From Dugong dugon (Eukaryota > Chordata > Mammalia > Sirenia > Dugongidae), in NCBI GenBank assembly GCA_030035585.1, contig CM057472.1:92811601-92875600 (forward strand): DNA of 64,000 nucleotides. The letters are read 5' to 3'. Below are positions 36,751 through 49,181 of this stretch, in pieces. How positions within the stretch are numbered: position 1 is the stretch's first letter; the number at the start of each line of letters is the position of its first letter. The position numbers and the translations under genes are program-made. The notes below the pieces were generated by a model. That model was given only the letters and a program-made list of their open reading frames with translations. It was not told where the DNA came from and did not search any database.

Positions 36751-37632
36751 AAAACACTAAACAGACAATAGATAAGTGGTAACTTTGGTGAAGGGTAAGA
36801 CAGTACACAATACTGGGGAAGTCGGCACAACTTGTCCAAAGCAAGGTCATGGAAGCTCCATAGACACACTCAAACTCCCTAAGGGACCAAATTACTGGGC
36901 TGAGGGCTGTGGGGACCATGGTTTCAGGGAATATCTAGCTCAATTGGCATAACATAGTTTATAATGAAGTATTCTACATTCTACTTTGATGAGTAGCATC
37001 TAGGGTCTTAAAAGCTTGTGAGCAGCCATCTCAGATACTCCACTAGTCTGTCTGGAGCAAAAGAGAATGAAGAAAACTAAAGACATAAGGGAAAGATTTG
37101 TCCAAAAGACTAATGGACCACAACTACAGCCTCCACCAGACTGAGTCCAGCAAAACCAGATGGCGCCTTGCTACTACCACTGATTCCTCTGACAGGGATC
37201 ACAATAGAGAGTCCTGGACAGATCTGGAAAAAAGTGTAGAACAAAATTCTGACTCACAAAAAAGACCAGATTTACTGGCCTGAAAGAAACTGCAGAAACC
37301 CTGAGAGTATGGCCTCTGGAAATCCTTTTAGCTCAGTGATGAAGTCACTTCTGAGGTTCACCCTTCATCCAAAGATTAGACAGGCCCATAAAACAAAACA
37401 AGACTAAAGGGACCCACAAGCCCAGGGACAAGGACTGGAAGGCAGGAGGGGACAGGAAAGCTGGTAATAGGGAAGCCAAGGTTGAGAAGGGGAGAGTGTT
37501 GACATGTCGTGGGGTTGGTAACCAAGGTCAGAAAACAATACGTGTACTAATTGTTTAATGAGAAGCTAGTTTGTTCTGTAAACCTTCATCTAAAGTACAA
37601 TAATAATAAAAAAAGGAAAATACTGTGTGAAC

Positions 37633-39849
37633 GAAAACTTTCAAATCATAGTTTAACATAGATTATTGAACTATTTCATCTGTCCATAGCATTCTTATCT
37701 CTCAAGATTCCTCAAAGGGAACCAACATAAAATGAAAATATGTAATTGATACAAGGTGCATAGACCAACCATAGCAATCAATAAACTAATCCTTTCTCAT
37801 CTACCATCAAATTTATCTGACTTATATTTTTAATTGTAGTTTAAATTTGCAACTGAAAGTCAATATGCATTATTCATAATATATACACATGAAAATGCAT
37901 GTACATATGCAAACACACATACACACATACAATACAGTAAACATGTAATGTTTTAGGAAAGTACTAATTTGTATATAACCACATTTGTACTTTAGAAAAA
38001 ACAACATGAGTAAAAAACATTTTTATCTTCCTTATGAACTTGTCACATGTTATGCTTTAATGCCAGATCTCGTATTACACTATAAACATATCACAGCATG
38101 ACACTGGCATTATGTGCTGTCTGGAAATAAAGTGAACACCAATGGAGATCTAAGATTAGAATGCTGGGGGTGCCAAAGTAGGATTCTAGTAGAGACTCAC
38201 AAGAGAAATATTGTTTTATGATCAGAAGTATAGCGTTGAAGTCCCTGAGATTTTGAGTTAGTTACTAGAATGTTTGTGATATCTTGGACATATTCTTAAA
38301 AAAAATTTCCCTAGAAGATTATCTGCCACTTTTCAAAATAGTCTTAATAGTACAACCATACCTGGGAGTTAAGAACCTTAATACATCTATATGCATATTC
38401 CTTAACCAGAAAATCATAACCCTACTTTCATCATATTAATCTTTCTTTTGGATGCCATTCAGCTTCAGGGCTCTCAGAGCCATATGAAGTCACTTAACCA
38501 GTTCTAGGTATATTACTTAAGGACGGATGCACCTGTTCTCCTTGAACTAGGAAAACCCCACCTGAAAAAATTACACTGTATGATTTCTTAGCCTTTCTAT
38601 CAGAGACGACATTCCTCCTTCTCTTCTATAAAAGTGCGTAAACCATGGTCTATAATCACTTATTATCTATGATAACCATAGATTTATTGTCAAGCAATAA
38701 CTATTGAAGTTACATGGCCAAAATAGGCAAAGTCTAATAAAACAATGGTCAGCACACTTTTCCAAGATATTTTTTCAATTCAATACAAAATGTAACCATG
38801 TTTTTAAATCTGTTTTAACAAAACTTTAACCATCTTATATATATCTAATTGACCATAATGCTATCTTTGGAAACTCTGGGAACTATTGTTTAAATAGACT
38901 AAAAGAAATTCAAAAAGTTTATCTGAAATCATTATTATGACCCATGAAAAGAGATGTTGTTCATATGAAAACCTTCAGGTTATTTCAATTAAAAAAGCAC
39001 AAAATACACACATATATTAGAAGCCGAATTATAAGTAAATAAGTTATTTGATTGTTGTTTCTTTGAAATACCCCAAAGGTGGAAATGGACTTTATGCAAT
39101 CTAGAAATTGTCATTTTGAACAATGGAGTAATTTGTGAGTTCTTGGAATGCTACAGAAAGGAATAGAAATAACAACAAAAGTAAAAATGGCTATTTAAAC
39201 TCAACATAATATAAACTTGCCAAACCAATTTGTTTTTTTTAATATGAATGAACTCTACCAATGCCATTATGCTAAAAACGAAAAAAAAAAAAAAAAAATC
39301 TAAACCCTGATGTTGCAACAGTAGGGGAATTTGTTGAAAGCAAATCCTCTATCCTTGCGGAACTGACTCACCCATGTCCTAACAATAGATCAGCACCTTA
39401 ATTACTCTCTTGACTCTGTACCCTAATGTTATTAATATGATCTTCACAATCAGCTCACATATCAAAAGTGATGTTGGGCAGTATTTATAAATAGAATTGC
39501 TATTTTTTTAAAGTAGGTTTTTTTTTCCATTTTCATGACATGATACCATTATCAAATACTTTTTCATATGCTACATTGTTTGACTCTTCATTCCAACTTC
39601 TATTGCTGTCTACGTTTCCAATATTTTTCTAGTATCTCATGGAAACTTCAAACTGACTTTTCTTTTAAGACTTCCTGTGATCATTTTTAAACAGATATTG
39701 CCACTCTTTCCTTCAAAATATTTTTTATATTTTTCCTTTTGCCTCTAGTCTACCCATCATCACCATAAACTCTGTCATCACTGCCATTATTATAATAGCA
39801 GCTATGAGCTGCTAGTACCTTTCTAGTGGTTTAGAAGTTATAAAGATGA
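37633..39849. other. Unique non-coding stretch
   Basis: AT-rich; no gene or recognised repeat apart from an A run at 39281-39298. Confidence 0.5.
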
Positions 39850-40035
39850 GTCAGGAAGCCTGTATAAAACCCTCCAGTTAAGTTGTTTGAACTCTGCACC
39901 ATAACATTCTAGTCTGACAGTGCGGATAATAACTGCATCCTCCACTTACGGTTGTTCTGAGAATTAAAATAATTAATTAATGTAAAGTGTTTAGAACACT
40001 GCCAGACAGTAAGAGTTCAATTAGTATGTATTATG
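39850..40035 (+). mobile_element. MIR SINE relic
   Basis: 'aaccctccagttaagttgtt' and 'gcggataataactgca' lead to 'ggttgttctgagaattaaaa', 'gtaaagtgtttagaacactg' and 'ccagacagtaagagttcaat', which follow the MIR 3' half in order. Confidence 0.72.
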
Positions 40036-40129
40036 TTTTTACACGTTTTTTTCTTTTTGCATTTTTCCAGAAAATATGCTAAGAATATTAAATTTATTAC
40101 CTAATGAAATTAATAGTTTGATAAGACAG

Positions 40130-40255
40130 GTATTATCATTCTTTCCTCAAATTAGGAAATTTAAACTAAGAGAACTACCTTACTCAAGAACACCAATCAG
40201 AGCTAGGATTCATATCCAGGTGTGCAATTCCAAAGCCTAAATTCTTATAATTTGT
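40130..40255 (-). mobile_element. MIR-like relic, minus strand
   Basis: 'cctcaaattaggaaatttaa', 'ccttactcaagaacaccaat' and 'gctaggattcatatccaggt' resemble reverse-complement MIR core. Confidence 0.62.
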
Positions 40256-41125
40256 GGCCTATTCACCACCATCACAATTACGTTACAGCTGGGTTGTTGC
40301 AAAGGCCATAAATATACATTGTTTTCTTGTCTCTACTGTTTATCTTACTAATCTGTCCATATGCCATTATTAAATAATAACCTTCCATAAACACTATTCC
40401 TTCATAATATTTTCATACTCCAGACTCTCACAGATCTGATAGCCTCTATCTAATTTTAATGTTCACTATAATCTCAGTTTACAAACCTTGAAGTCAAGCA
40501 CAGGTTAGGAGCTAAGCAGCATGCTTACTTTAAGAAATTTGTCAGCATTCTTGATCAATTTTCTCATCTATAAAATGATCCTATAAAGTTATTGATAGAT
40601 ATCAGCTAATTACTTAGTAATAGTGAATCCCTCAATAGTGAATAGAATCCCTCAATAGTAATAGTGAAACCCTCAATGGCAAAGGGTTTTTCTTCTTTTT
40701 TGTTTTTTTTGGTAGTGCCTAAGTGCCTAGCAGAGTATATGACACATAGCAGAAGGGAACTAAATGTAGGTACACTTTCCCTCTACTTGTAGCACACAAT
40801 TCCATCCACTCATACGAGTCAGGTCTAATACATTCAATATGCCCTCACCTCTCAGGATTTGATTATCTAATCATTCCAAAAATATTTATCAGCCACTGTC
40901 CTAGCAACTAGGAATGTGTAGATATTTCCCCATATTCCACTTCCCTGATCTTATCATTATTTTAATATTTCGGAGTATTTTTTTCATTTTTCTAGATATT
41001 TTTTACAGTTCAGATACTAATATGCTATGAACACATAGAATATGCTTTTGTTTTTGAATAAAATGTTGGTTATACTGATTTGATATATATTTTAGGAAAC
41101 CTGAACTAGATATTTTGGATATCTT
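40256..41125. other. Unique stretch with a small tandem repeat
   Basis: Around 40618-40680 the unit 'aatagtgaa(t/a)ccctcaat' is repeated about three times imperfectly. Otherwise no gene or clear repeat. Confidence 0.5.
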
Positions 41126-41290
41126 GGGTTGGTGTTTCAAACTTACCCAGCAGCTCTGTGAGAGAAAGACTTGCTTATTTTCTTCTGTAAAGATTACAGC
41201 CAAGAAAATCCTATGGGGCAGTTTTATTCCATCACTTGGGATTGCTATGAGTTAGAAATGACTCAACAGCACACATGAACAACAACGACA
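41126..41290 (+). mobile_element. 5'-truncated long-type AfroSINE
   Basis: Starts inside the element at 'gggttggtgtttcaaactta', then 'gtaaagattacagccaagaa', 'cctatggggcagttttattc', 'gctatgagttagaaatgact' and an AACAACAACGACA end. The tRNA-like head is missing. Confidence 0.88.
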
Positions 41291-41334
41291 TTTACATCAT
41301 GCATATAGTTGCATTGCTTTTTAAAATAGATGCA

Positions 41335-41895
41335 TAATATTTATTTATATTGAAGATTCATAATGTTTTAACAAATCCAGGTATTGATTTACTATGACAA
41401 GCAAGGTTATCAAATCCATCTTTGTATATATATCTTATAACATATCTTACAACAGTTTTATTAAGATAGAATTCAAATACCATAAAATTTATCCTTTTAT
41501 ATATAATTGAGTATGTTTTAGTAGTCACAGAGCTGTGCAACTATAACCACAATTAATTTGAGAGTTTTCATCACCCCAAAAAGAAAACATGTACCGATTA
41601 ACAGTCACTGCCCATTTCTCCCCAAATTCCACAACCCTAGGCATCCACTGGAGCTCTGGTGGCACAGTGGTTAAGAGCTTGGCTGCTAACCAAAAGGTCA
41701 GCAGTTTGAACCCACCAGCCACTCCTCAGAAACCCTATGGGGCAGTTCTACTCTGTCCTATAGGGTAGTATGAGTCAGATTCAACTTGACGGCAATGGGA
41801 GGCATCTGCTAATTTGCCTTCTGTCTGTACAGATTTGTATATTTTTGACATTTTATATAATTGTCCAATATATACATATATATTTCATACGTCTT
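41335..41895 (-). mobile_element. Ancient L1M 3'-region relic, split by an AfroSINE
   Basis: 'acagttttattaagatagaa', 'ttcaaataccataaaattta', 'cacagagctgtgcaactata' and 'ttttcatcaccccaaaaaga' match the antisense of an old L1M 3' region. After the inserted SINE (41651-41799) it resumes with 'ctaatttgccttctgtctgt' and 'atttttgacattttatataa'. Non-coding. Confidence 0.8.
41651..41799 (+). mobile_element. AfroSINE nested in an old L1M
   Basis: Near-consensus AfroSINE 'gagctctggtggcacagtgg' to 'gacggcaatggg'. The flanks AGGCATCCACT (41639-41649) and AGGCATCTGCT (41800-41810) are an 11-bp target-site duplication with two differences in L1M sequence. Confidence 0.95.
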
Positions 41896-42214
41896 AACTA
41901 TAATCTTCTGCCACTGGTCAGTATAGGTGGTTTATTTGCCTTGCAATGTTTTTGAGAAGTCCTAACCTCTTTTCTACTTTGAGTGAATTTCAAGTTGAGA
42001 GAAACAAAGACAAGGTCTTCGCATAGTCCATTAAGTAGCCTCCAAAGAGGTTAGAACAGATAAATACAATGCTTTGTGCATGAGTCTATTCTGCTCGTTC
42101 CAGACACAGGGACCAGGGTCCTATACTGCCATCTGCAAGACTACAACTGAGTCAGAGAATGAAGTGGGAAAACGGCAAATAACAATGCTACAAAGATTTT
42201 CTATTTTTTTTAAG

Positions 42215-43103
42215 TTACTTTTTCTTGATTCAGCATTAGCTTGATTGTTGTAAAGTTTTACCTGTTTTCCAGAGTTCTGCCAAAGTTGATTGTGAGAATT
42301 TCTTTTTTTTTTTTTTATGTTTCTTTGGAGGGACAGGCCCTCGGAGCTACTTTACTCTTCTATTTTTGCTGATGTCACTTATCTCAACTTCATTTCTGAA
42401 AGATCGTTTTGCTAGATATAAACAAGATTCGTGACTGAAAGTTGCTGTTGTTGTTTTCCAGTGCTTTGAATGTATGTTTTGAATCCACCAGGGGCTCCTT
42501 GGAAACCCTAGGGGGCAGTTCTACTCTGTCCTTTAGGGTTGCTATGGGTCGTAGTTGTCTCAAGGCAACTGATTTGGTCTGGTTTTTTTCTCGCTCACTT
42601 CTGTCTCCATTGTTATTGCTGATAAATCAGTTGTTAATTTTATTGGGGTTCCTTCTACATGGCTGGACTTCTGCTGCTTTCAAATTTTTTTCTTTGTGTT
42701 TGTTCTTCAGCGTTTTTACTATGACATGTCTGGGTGTAGAACTCTTTGTGTCTACTCTATTTGAAACTCATTGAACTATTTGGACCTGTAGATTATTATT
42801 TTTTTATTTTAATCAAGTTTGGGAAGTTTTTGCACTTTATTTCTTCTAGTATTTCTTCTCCTCTGGTACTTGCCTTTGGTGGACTCAGTGATGTCCCCCA
42901 TTTCTATGACGCCCTGTTTTTTTGTTTTTGTTTTTTTTCTTCTTCAGTTTTTTTCTTTCTGTTCTTCAAATTTCATAATCTCTATCAATCAGTCTTCAGG
43001 TTTACTGATTCTTTCTTGTGCTAGTTTTATTCTACTGTTGAGCCAGTCTACTAAATTTTGCATCGTACTTATGTACTTTTAAAATGCAGAACTTCAATTG
43101 ATT
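42215..43103 (-). mobile_element. Ancient L1 ORF1 3' half, antisense relic
   Basis: Minus-strand L1 sequence. Reversed, the region near 42590-42660 reads like the ORF1p C-terminal 'SADFSAET' segment and 42680-42760 like its 'KTKDK' RNA-binding segment. On the plus strand 'gacatgtctgggtgtagaac' and 'ctgctgctttcaaattttt' are landmarks of old mammalian L1 copies. An AfroSINE (42477-42592) and an LTR (43109-43627) inserted into it. No frame is intact; the plus-strand open frames here (42442-42774, 42746-43024) are antisense shadows. Confidence 0.8.
42477..42592 (+). mobile_element. 5'-truncated AfroSINE nested in old L1
   Basis: Begins at the B-box region 'ttttgaatccaccaggggct', then 'ccttggaaaccctagggggc', 'ggttgctatgggtcgtagtt' and a 'gatttggtctggttttttt' tail. 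Old L1 sequence resumes on both sides. Confidence 0.92.
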
Positions 43104-43108
43104 CTTTC

Positions 43109-43627
43109 TGTCTTAGTCATCTAGTGCTGCTCTAACAGAAATACCACAAATGGATGGTTTAAAGGAAGAGAAGTTTATTTCCTCACAGTAAACTAGGCTA
43201 AAAGTCCAAGTTCAGGGCTTCAGCTCCAGGGGAAATCTTTTTCTCTCTGTCGGCCTTCTTCTCTTCAGTGTTCCCCCGAACCAGGAGCTTCTTTACGCGG
43301 GGACCCCAGTCCAAAGGACACGCTCTGCTCTCGGCACTGCTTTCTTGATGGTATGAGATCTCCAACTCTCTGCTTGCTTCCCTTTCCTGTCATCTCTTGA
43401 GCGATAAAAGGTGGTGCAGGCCACACCCCAGGGAAACTCCCTTTACATTGGATCAGGGATGTGACCTGGGTAAGTGGGGGGGGGGGGGGGGGGTTACAAT
43501 CCTACCCTAATCCTCTTTAACATAAAATTACAATCACAAAATGGAGGCCAACCACACAATTCTGGGAATCATGGTCCAGCCAAATTGATACACACATTTT
43601 TTGGGGGACATAAGTCAAACCATGACA
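43109..43627 (-). mobile_element. Solo LTR, MaLR (MLT1-like) fossil, divergent subtype
   Basis: A 519-bp solo LTR with TGTCTTAGTC and CCATGACA termini on the plus strand, inserted in antisense old L1 sequence. The flanks CTTTC (43104-43108) and CTTTA (43628-43632) fit a 5-bp duplication with one mismatch. Its outer parts match the LTRs at 5.7 and 15.9 kb, but its middle differs and holds a run of 18 G (43476-43493), suggesting a separate subfamily. No internal part remains. Confidence 0.88.
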
Positions 43628-44950
43628 CTTTATTTTATAATTTCTCTCTCTCTATTAATAGGTGATATTTAATGAGGAATTGCAATCATAATTTTCTTTA
43701 CTTCTTTACATTCTCTAGTTTCATTTAGTTCTTTGAACTTACTTATAACGACTGCATTGATATCTTTTTCTGTTGAATCTAACCTCTGGGCCCTCTCACA
43801 GACTGTTTCTAGTGCCTTCCAGGCCCTTGGATATGAGTAACATTTTACTGTTCCTTTACATATCTCATATTTTTTAAATAACATTTTAAGCAAAGTAATG
43901 TAACAACTCTCACTCCACTCCCTATTATCCAGGGCTTGTTTTTCTTATTGTATGTTTGTTTATTTTTCTAGTGAGTCAGCTAGACTACTTTAATAAGCTC
44001 ATTTCCCCATCACTGTGAAGCTTCTGATGTTGCTTTTCAGAGTTTGCGGGCTTGGAGTGCACACAGTCACTCTGGATAACAGTGGTTTTATCAGGGCTGT
44101 CTTTGACTGTGTCTTCCTCTGATCTCTGTGTTAGGTACCTTCTTTGTTTTTTATCATACCCAGCTGTTAGGGTATATTCATTGCTAGCTGATTGAGCTAT
44201 GTTTTTGTCAATTCTCTGGGGCATAATTTTCTCTAATTTGATCCAATTAAATTCAGTCAGGGATTTTTTTGAGGCCAGTCTGTGAGGTTTGTTCTGTCCC
44301 CAGGATGAATTTTCTTAGCTATCTCTTTCTCTGGTTCACTCTAGTACCCTAGCTAGGTAGTTGCTCTCAAAGAGCTCCCAGCCTCCTCCTGATTGTTTAA
44401 GACCAAAATAGCTATTGGTTTTTAAAAATACACTTAGGCTTGAACTTAGCCCACTCTGTTTCAAATAAAGTTAGTTCCATTGGGCAAAGCTTTGTAGGTC
44501 TCTGTTCTAATGAACTGCCTCTCTCTTTCTGAGAAAAATCTCTGTGTCACTTCTCAGGGTGCTCAGAAAAGAGCAGTAGCCTCTGTTTCAGTTTGTCTCT
44601 CCCTGCATGAATCTTCTACCCCATGGATGATCTGGGTCAAGGGTTATGGAGGCCAAAGTATTCTCAACCTACCACGCCCGGGGTAAAGCCTCTACTCTAT
44701 GAGTAGGAACACACTGAGGAAGGAATTCTTGACCTCTTAGCTGCTTTTACCAGGAATTTAGCCTGTGCAACTTGTAGTTGGAATGGATGAAACTCAGTCT
44801 TATTGATTCTCCCAATGAGAATCCTTATGCCTTGACTGGGAGCTGAGAGAACAAGAATCCTAATCTTCTTTACCACTTCTACCCAGGTTGAAGGTTCTGT
44901 CAAACTGAACTGGTGGAGATGGTTGCGGCGCAAGTGCCACAGACTTTTGC
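43628..44950 (-). mobile_element. Ancient L1 ORF1 5' half and 5' UTR relic, antisense
   Basis: Continuation of the old L1 beyond the LTR: 'agtttcatttagttctttga', 'tataacgactgcattgatat' and 'ttttctgttgaatctaacct' correspond to the antisense coiled-coil part of ORF1. From about 43900 the sequence becomes less recognisable and may be its 5' UTR. The right limit is uncertain. Confidence 0.6.
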
Positions 44951-45384
44951 TGTTCTTACTAACACTTAGTAAATTTTCTTGAATAAATATTTATTCATTT
45001 GCTGAATTCCATTAGGACCATTTTCAGATACTTTATTTTATATATTTTGTAAATAATTTTCACTTATTATAGTTGTTTCACTTGGGATTGGGTCCATGAG
45101 CATCCTCACACTGCTTTTCCAGGAAAACTATTATATATTAATGGCCACATATAGCTATTAATACATTTATATATATTGTATATGTATATATAATAGCTAC
45201 GTAAGTACGACTATAAAAGTAGAATTTGTTATAAAAAAGTAATAATAATGTAAAATTTTAACAGCTACATTAAATGTCACTTCAAAAATTTGAAGCAATT
45301 TATACTTTTATTAAGAAAGCAGAAAGGGTTTGTTTTGATGTTTTGTTGTTTGTGTTTTGCTTTTAAGATGGGGCTATTTCTATG

Positions 45385-45518
45385 GAGCCCTGGTAGCACA
45401 GTGTTTAAGAGCTACAGATGCTAACTAAAAGTTGGCAGTTTGATCCACCAGCCACTCTTTGGAAACTCTGTGGGGCAGTTCTGCTCTGTCCTACAGGGTC
45501 TCTATGAGTTGGAATCGA
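45385..45518 (+). mobile_element. 3'-truncated AfroSINE with TSDs
   Basis: The head 'gagccctggtagcacagtgt' to 'gagttggaatcga' is present, but the usual 'ctcaacggcaatgggtttgg' tail is absent. CTATTTCTA at 45374-45382 and 45519-45527 is a perfect 9-bp duplication (the left copy is two bases from the head), indicating that the shortened form may be what inserted. Confidence 0.92.
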
Positions 45519-45771
45519 CTATTTCTAGGATGTGGGAAGGAAACAGTAGAGAATAAATGCTCAAAGATATATAAGAAAGATCATGAATGGATCATCTTGA
45601 GAAGAAGTATGAGAATATTTCCTGAACACAGAATAAGTAATTAATCTTGGATTGGAAGGATGAGTGAACACAAAAAAGATGGAAGAACATAAATAAATAA
45701 CTGTGATATCTAATTTCTAAAGCTTTTTATGATTTAGAACTAATGCATAATGCACGAACCCTGTCATTAAT

Positions 45772-45858
45772 AAATATGTGATTTTTGATCCATTTTGAGT
45801 TAGTTTCCATGTATGGTGTGATGTGTGGATGCTGGTTTGTTTTGTTATATATGTATTT
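45772..45858 (-). mobile_element. L1 ORF2 fragment, minus strand
   Basis: 'ttttgatccattttgagtta' and 'tccatgtatggtgtgatg' are the antisense of the L1 ORF2 segment LTPY-K-NSKWIK; the minus frame shows ITPYMETNSKWIK. It borders the GGAT microsatellite at right. Confidence 0.65.
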
Positions 45859-45859
45859 G

Positions 45860-45938
45860 CACAAATGGATGGATGGAGGTTTGGATGGATGGAGGGATGA
45901 ATGGATGGGTGGATGAATGGATGGATGAATGAATGAAT
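45860..45938. repeat. (GGAT)n microsatellite
   Basis: Imperfect GGAT/GAAT units over about 75 bp. The Pro/His/Ser-rich minus frame at 45727-45978 is its translation. Confidence 0.95.
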
Positions 45939-46789
45939 ATATAACCAAATGGTTTTGCAACCTTAGTGTATTTATCATATCTTATCAAATACGGTCTTTC
46001 AAAAAGTACTTGTTTCATTAGAAATAAAGTGAAACATGAAACATAGCCAGCTGACAGACTTTAAAGAAAGTTCTGCCTAACCCTTAAAGAACTGAAAGCT
46101 GTCCCAGAGACAGTTGTAACATTTGTTTGGCTATTTTTAGAAAATGCCTTAGATTCAGTTAATGTCATCTACAATTGTGAAATGGTCATCTTACAGAGTT
46201 TAAGATTACAAATGAGGCCAACCTTAGATGCACAGAAACTGCCGCAGATTTGACTTCCCTTCACCAGCATAGCAATTTGTCTTAGATTTTAAATTTTGCT
46301 TTAGTGTTTCTGTCAAGTCCTTTCTTCCATCTTTAGTAGTAAAACACTAGAGTAAATGGACAACATTGTGATTTGAAACACTAATTTGAGGCAGTTTTCA
46401 AATGCCAGTAAAAAATATTCACAGAAGCCTACAACTTATACAAGAGAAGTTAAATCTGCTACTGCTATGTTCAAGACTAGCCTGCTCCTATTTTTCAAAA
46501 AAAGTTGCACTTTAGGCATCTAATGTTCTGCTTTCCAACAGATTGTGTAATTCTGGTCTTCATAATTTGGAGTTGGGTAATCACTAACTGGATAATATCT
46601 GGAAAAAAGTGAATGATCTGGAAATGATCTCTTTAGAGAAACACTTAGGAAATTGCAAATATTTGTCCTGGAGAAGAGAAAGCTAATGGAGAACATTAAA
46701 ATTTGTCTTTAGATGTCATGGAGGAAAGTCATTTGATTTAGTCTTTATAGAACCAGAAAGAGTAACAAAGTTAATATTAAGCATTAGAA

Positions 46790-46900
46790 GATAAGATTTC
46801 TAGACTTAGATTTTCCACTAAATAGCTCTATGCCCTTGGGTAATTGATTTAAAACATCTGGAGTTGTTTCCCCTCACTCATATTGTCGTACTAGATGGTA
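46790..46900 (+). mobile_element. MIR-like relic
   Basis: 'ccactaaatagctctatgcc' and 'cttgggtaattgatttaaaa' resemble the MIR 'gctgtgtgaccttgggcaag' core. Weak. Confidence 0.45.
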
Positions 46901-48171
46901 ACAAAAGGCATGTGTAGCTCTAAATTGTTCTCTTTCTATAAAGACTTCCATAGATCGCCATGATGCATTCTTACTTGGTCCATGCAGTGCTTCAGTGAAA
47001 TAAAAGGTCCACTAAATCAACTATCCCACTTGCTCCTACTTCCCACTAAAAACAGAACTAAATACAATGATGGATACGGTAAGATCAACATCAACAAATC
47101 AATATTTTATTTAACTACATATTCTATTGCATTCTCCTTCTCTGCAGTTATTTCTGACTAGCTGCCTTTCTGAATAAATGGTTCAGCACCTAATGAGGTA
47201 CTGATGAAGCATTTTATAAACAAATTATTAACATAGTCAATAATAAGGAAATACATATGGATTAATGTTTGGGAGAGTAAAAATTAATAGTGATTAACAT
47301 AAAGTCCTGCATGCTATTTAAAAAAAAGAAAAAAGAAAAAACATACAAACAAACACAGTTTTATGGGTACAGAATGAGGTAGAAATTTTATACCAATAGC
47401 CAAGGAGTAGAAAAAATAAGTGCACTAGCTGACAATGAAATCAAAGTGAATCCACCGTGGATTGTGGAACGATAATAATTTTAGATTTCATTAATACTCT
47501 AATAGTATATTACCTAACACAAAAGAAATGCTGGTCACATTTTGCCCTTTATTTGTCAGATCAATTTGGATAATTATGAGCATTTTAGGGCAGTATCCTT
47601 TAAAAGTGATATAATCAAATATATTTAGAAGAGAATGGCAACAGTGAGGCATTTCAAAACCATTCTTGTGGTTTTGCACATGGGGAGCAATTCAAAGAAT
47701 TAGATGTTTTGTCTGCAAAAAAGAAGACTTTGGTAAGACAGTAAGGTAGAAGGTCATATAGCTATTTTTGAGGGGAAGTCATGTGGAAAAATAAGTTGCA
47801 CTGTAAGGTGTCAAAGGATAGAACTAAGATTATTTTATATTTCTATAATGGTGTAAATTTCAGTCCATGGAATTCAGGTGTGTAGGAAAAATACTGTATT
47901 TTCTCTAATTCAATTTAATCTCTATCAAGCCCTTAATCTTATAGGGTTGAAGAAATTTGTTTTCATTCAATTCAGAAAACTATCATACATCCCACATTTA
48001 CCAAGAGTTTTGTTTACATTCCAGGAACTTTCATGGACTTAGGGTACTGTAGGAGGTGAGATGCTTTGCAGTCTTGGTTCAAGTGTCCTGCCCATCAAGG
48101 TAGCCATTGGAGTTTCTCTTATCCCATGTAGTCTTTGGTTTACATGCTTCATGGACCACCACTAAGCTGTA

Positions 48172-48177
<6 letters not shown>

Positions 48178-48204
<27 letters not shown>
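48178..48204. repeat. (TG)n microsatellite
   Basis: About 13 TG units. Confidence 0.95.
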
Positions 48205-48208
<4 letters not shown>

Positions 48209-49181
48209 CCAGCTGCTTAGCCTGCTCAGGTCAAATAGCTCTTTCTGCTGGTTCCTCACCATTCCTGAGGGGTCAGCTGGATCTCTCTGATGCATCTGTG
48301 CTAGACTGGGACACAAAAGTTTCTGCAAGCTGTGGATGGTCCCATCTGTCTAGTCTACCAGGTAGCTATCTGTCTAGTAGTCCTCGAGATCTTGTAACCT
48401 CCCTGATACCCTAACCCTAGAAGTAAATCAAGACATTTATTCCCTCTACTTTTCTGTTCTGCAATGACTTCGTCATCCCTAGGAGGATGCAGACTCACAG
48501 GTTCTCACAGGCACCTTGATTGTTCTCTTTTTTCCATCCAATATGGGGTAATGATTTTTCTAGTCTTATCAGGGTAACCCCTTCTCTTAATTTTGAGGAT
48601 GATCCCTTAGAGACACTCCCTCTGGCATAATACCTTATGATTCTGAAATATATTTTGCCTCAGAGATATTGAAATACTTAAGAATCTGCCCAATCTCTGA
48701 ATGGATTGATAAAAAAGAGTGGTAGATGGAAAACAAAAGTAAGTCTTCTGTTACCAATTAAAGGTTAAGTAGAAAGATACAGCAAATGAGTTGACTATTA
48801 GAATCGCAAAATTAGGCTTAGTTACAACTTAACCACCACTCACTTTGAACATCAGTAGGTCTCCATTTGAGAACCTGCTTAGGAGTGACTGAGAGCATGG
48901 ATAACTAGAGAAGAATGTCTGCTTCCTGGGAGAATGCTTAGCTGCAGGAGAAGACATATACATGAAAATGTTGATTTTCTTCTTACCCAGGTTCAAATCA
49001 GTCTATGCTGATTATCTGGAATTTCATGATGACTGAATTTAAATCCAACTGAAGAAACCTCCGCACAAGAGGTTAGTTTTGGTACTATGTTTCTCTTATG
49101 TCTAGAGATATGATCCATCTATGAATAAAATCTGAATTTCTTTTTCCTTTTGTTTTGTCCTCATTTACAGTTCCCTAGTAT

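Larger units (their letters stand above)
34889..37615 (+). mobile_element. 5'-truncated L1 with 17-bp TSDs
   Basis: About 2.7 kb of L1 in plus orientation, beginning within ORF2 just before the reverse-transcriptase FADDM motif (near 34945) and running through the ORF2 C-terminus, 3' UTR and an A-rich end. A perfect 17-bp duplication GAAAATACTGTGTGAAC flanks it (34872-34888 and 37616-37632). It is the same broad family as the full-length element at 53.5 kb, with a single standard 3' end. Confidence 0.97.

Noticed and set aside
40618-40680. CRISPR-like short direct repeats
   Set aside because: Three imperfect adjacent units with no spacers of regular size; a small tandem duplication in mammalian DNA.
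42442-43082. Hydrophobic plus-strand frames of up to 110 residues, possible membrane proteins
   Set aside because: They are antisense translations of an ancient L1 ORF1 plus an AfroSINE.
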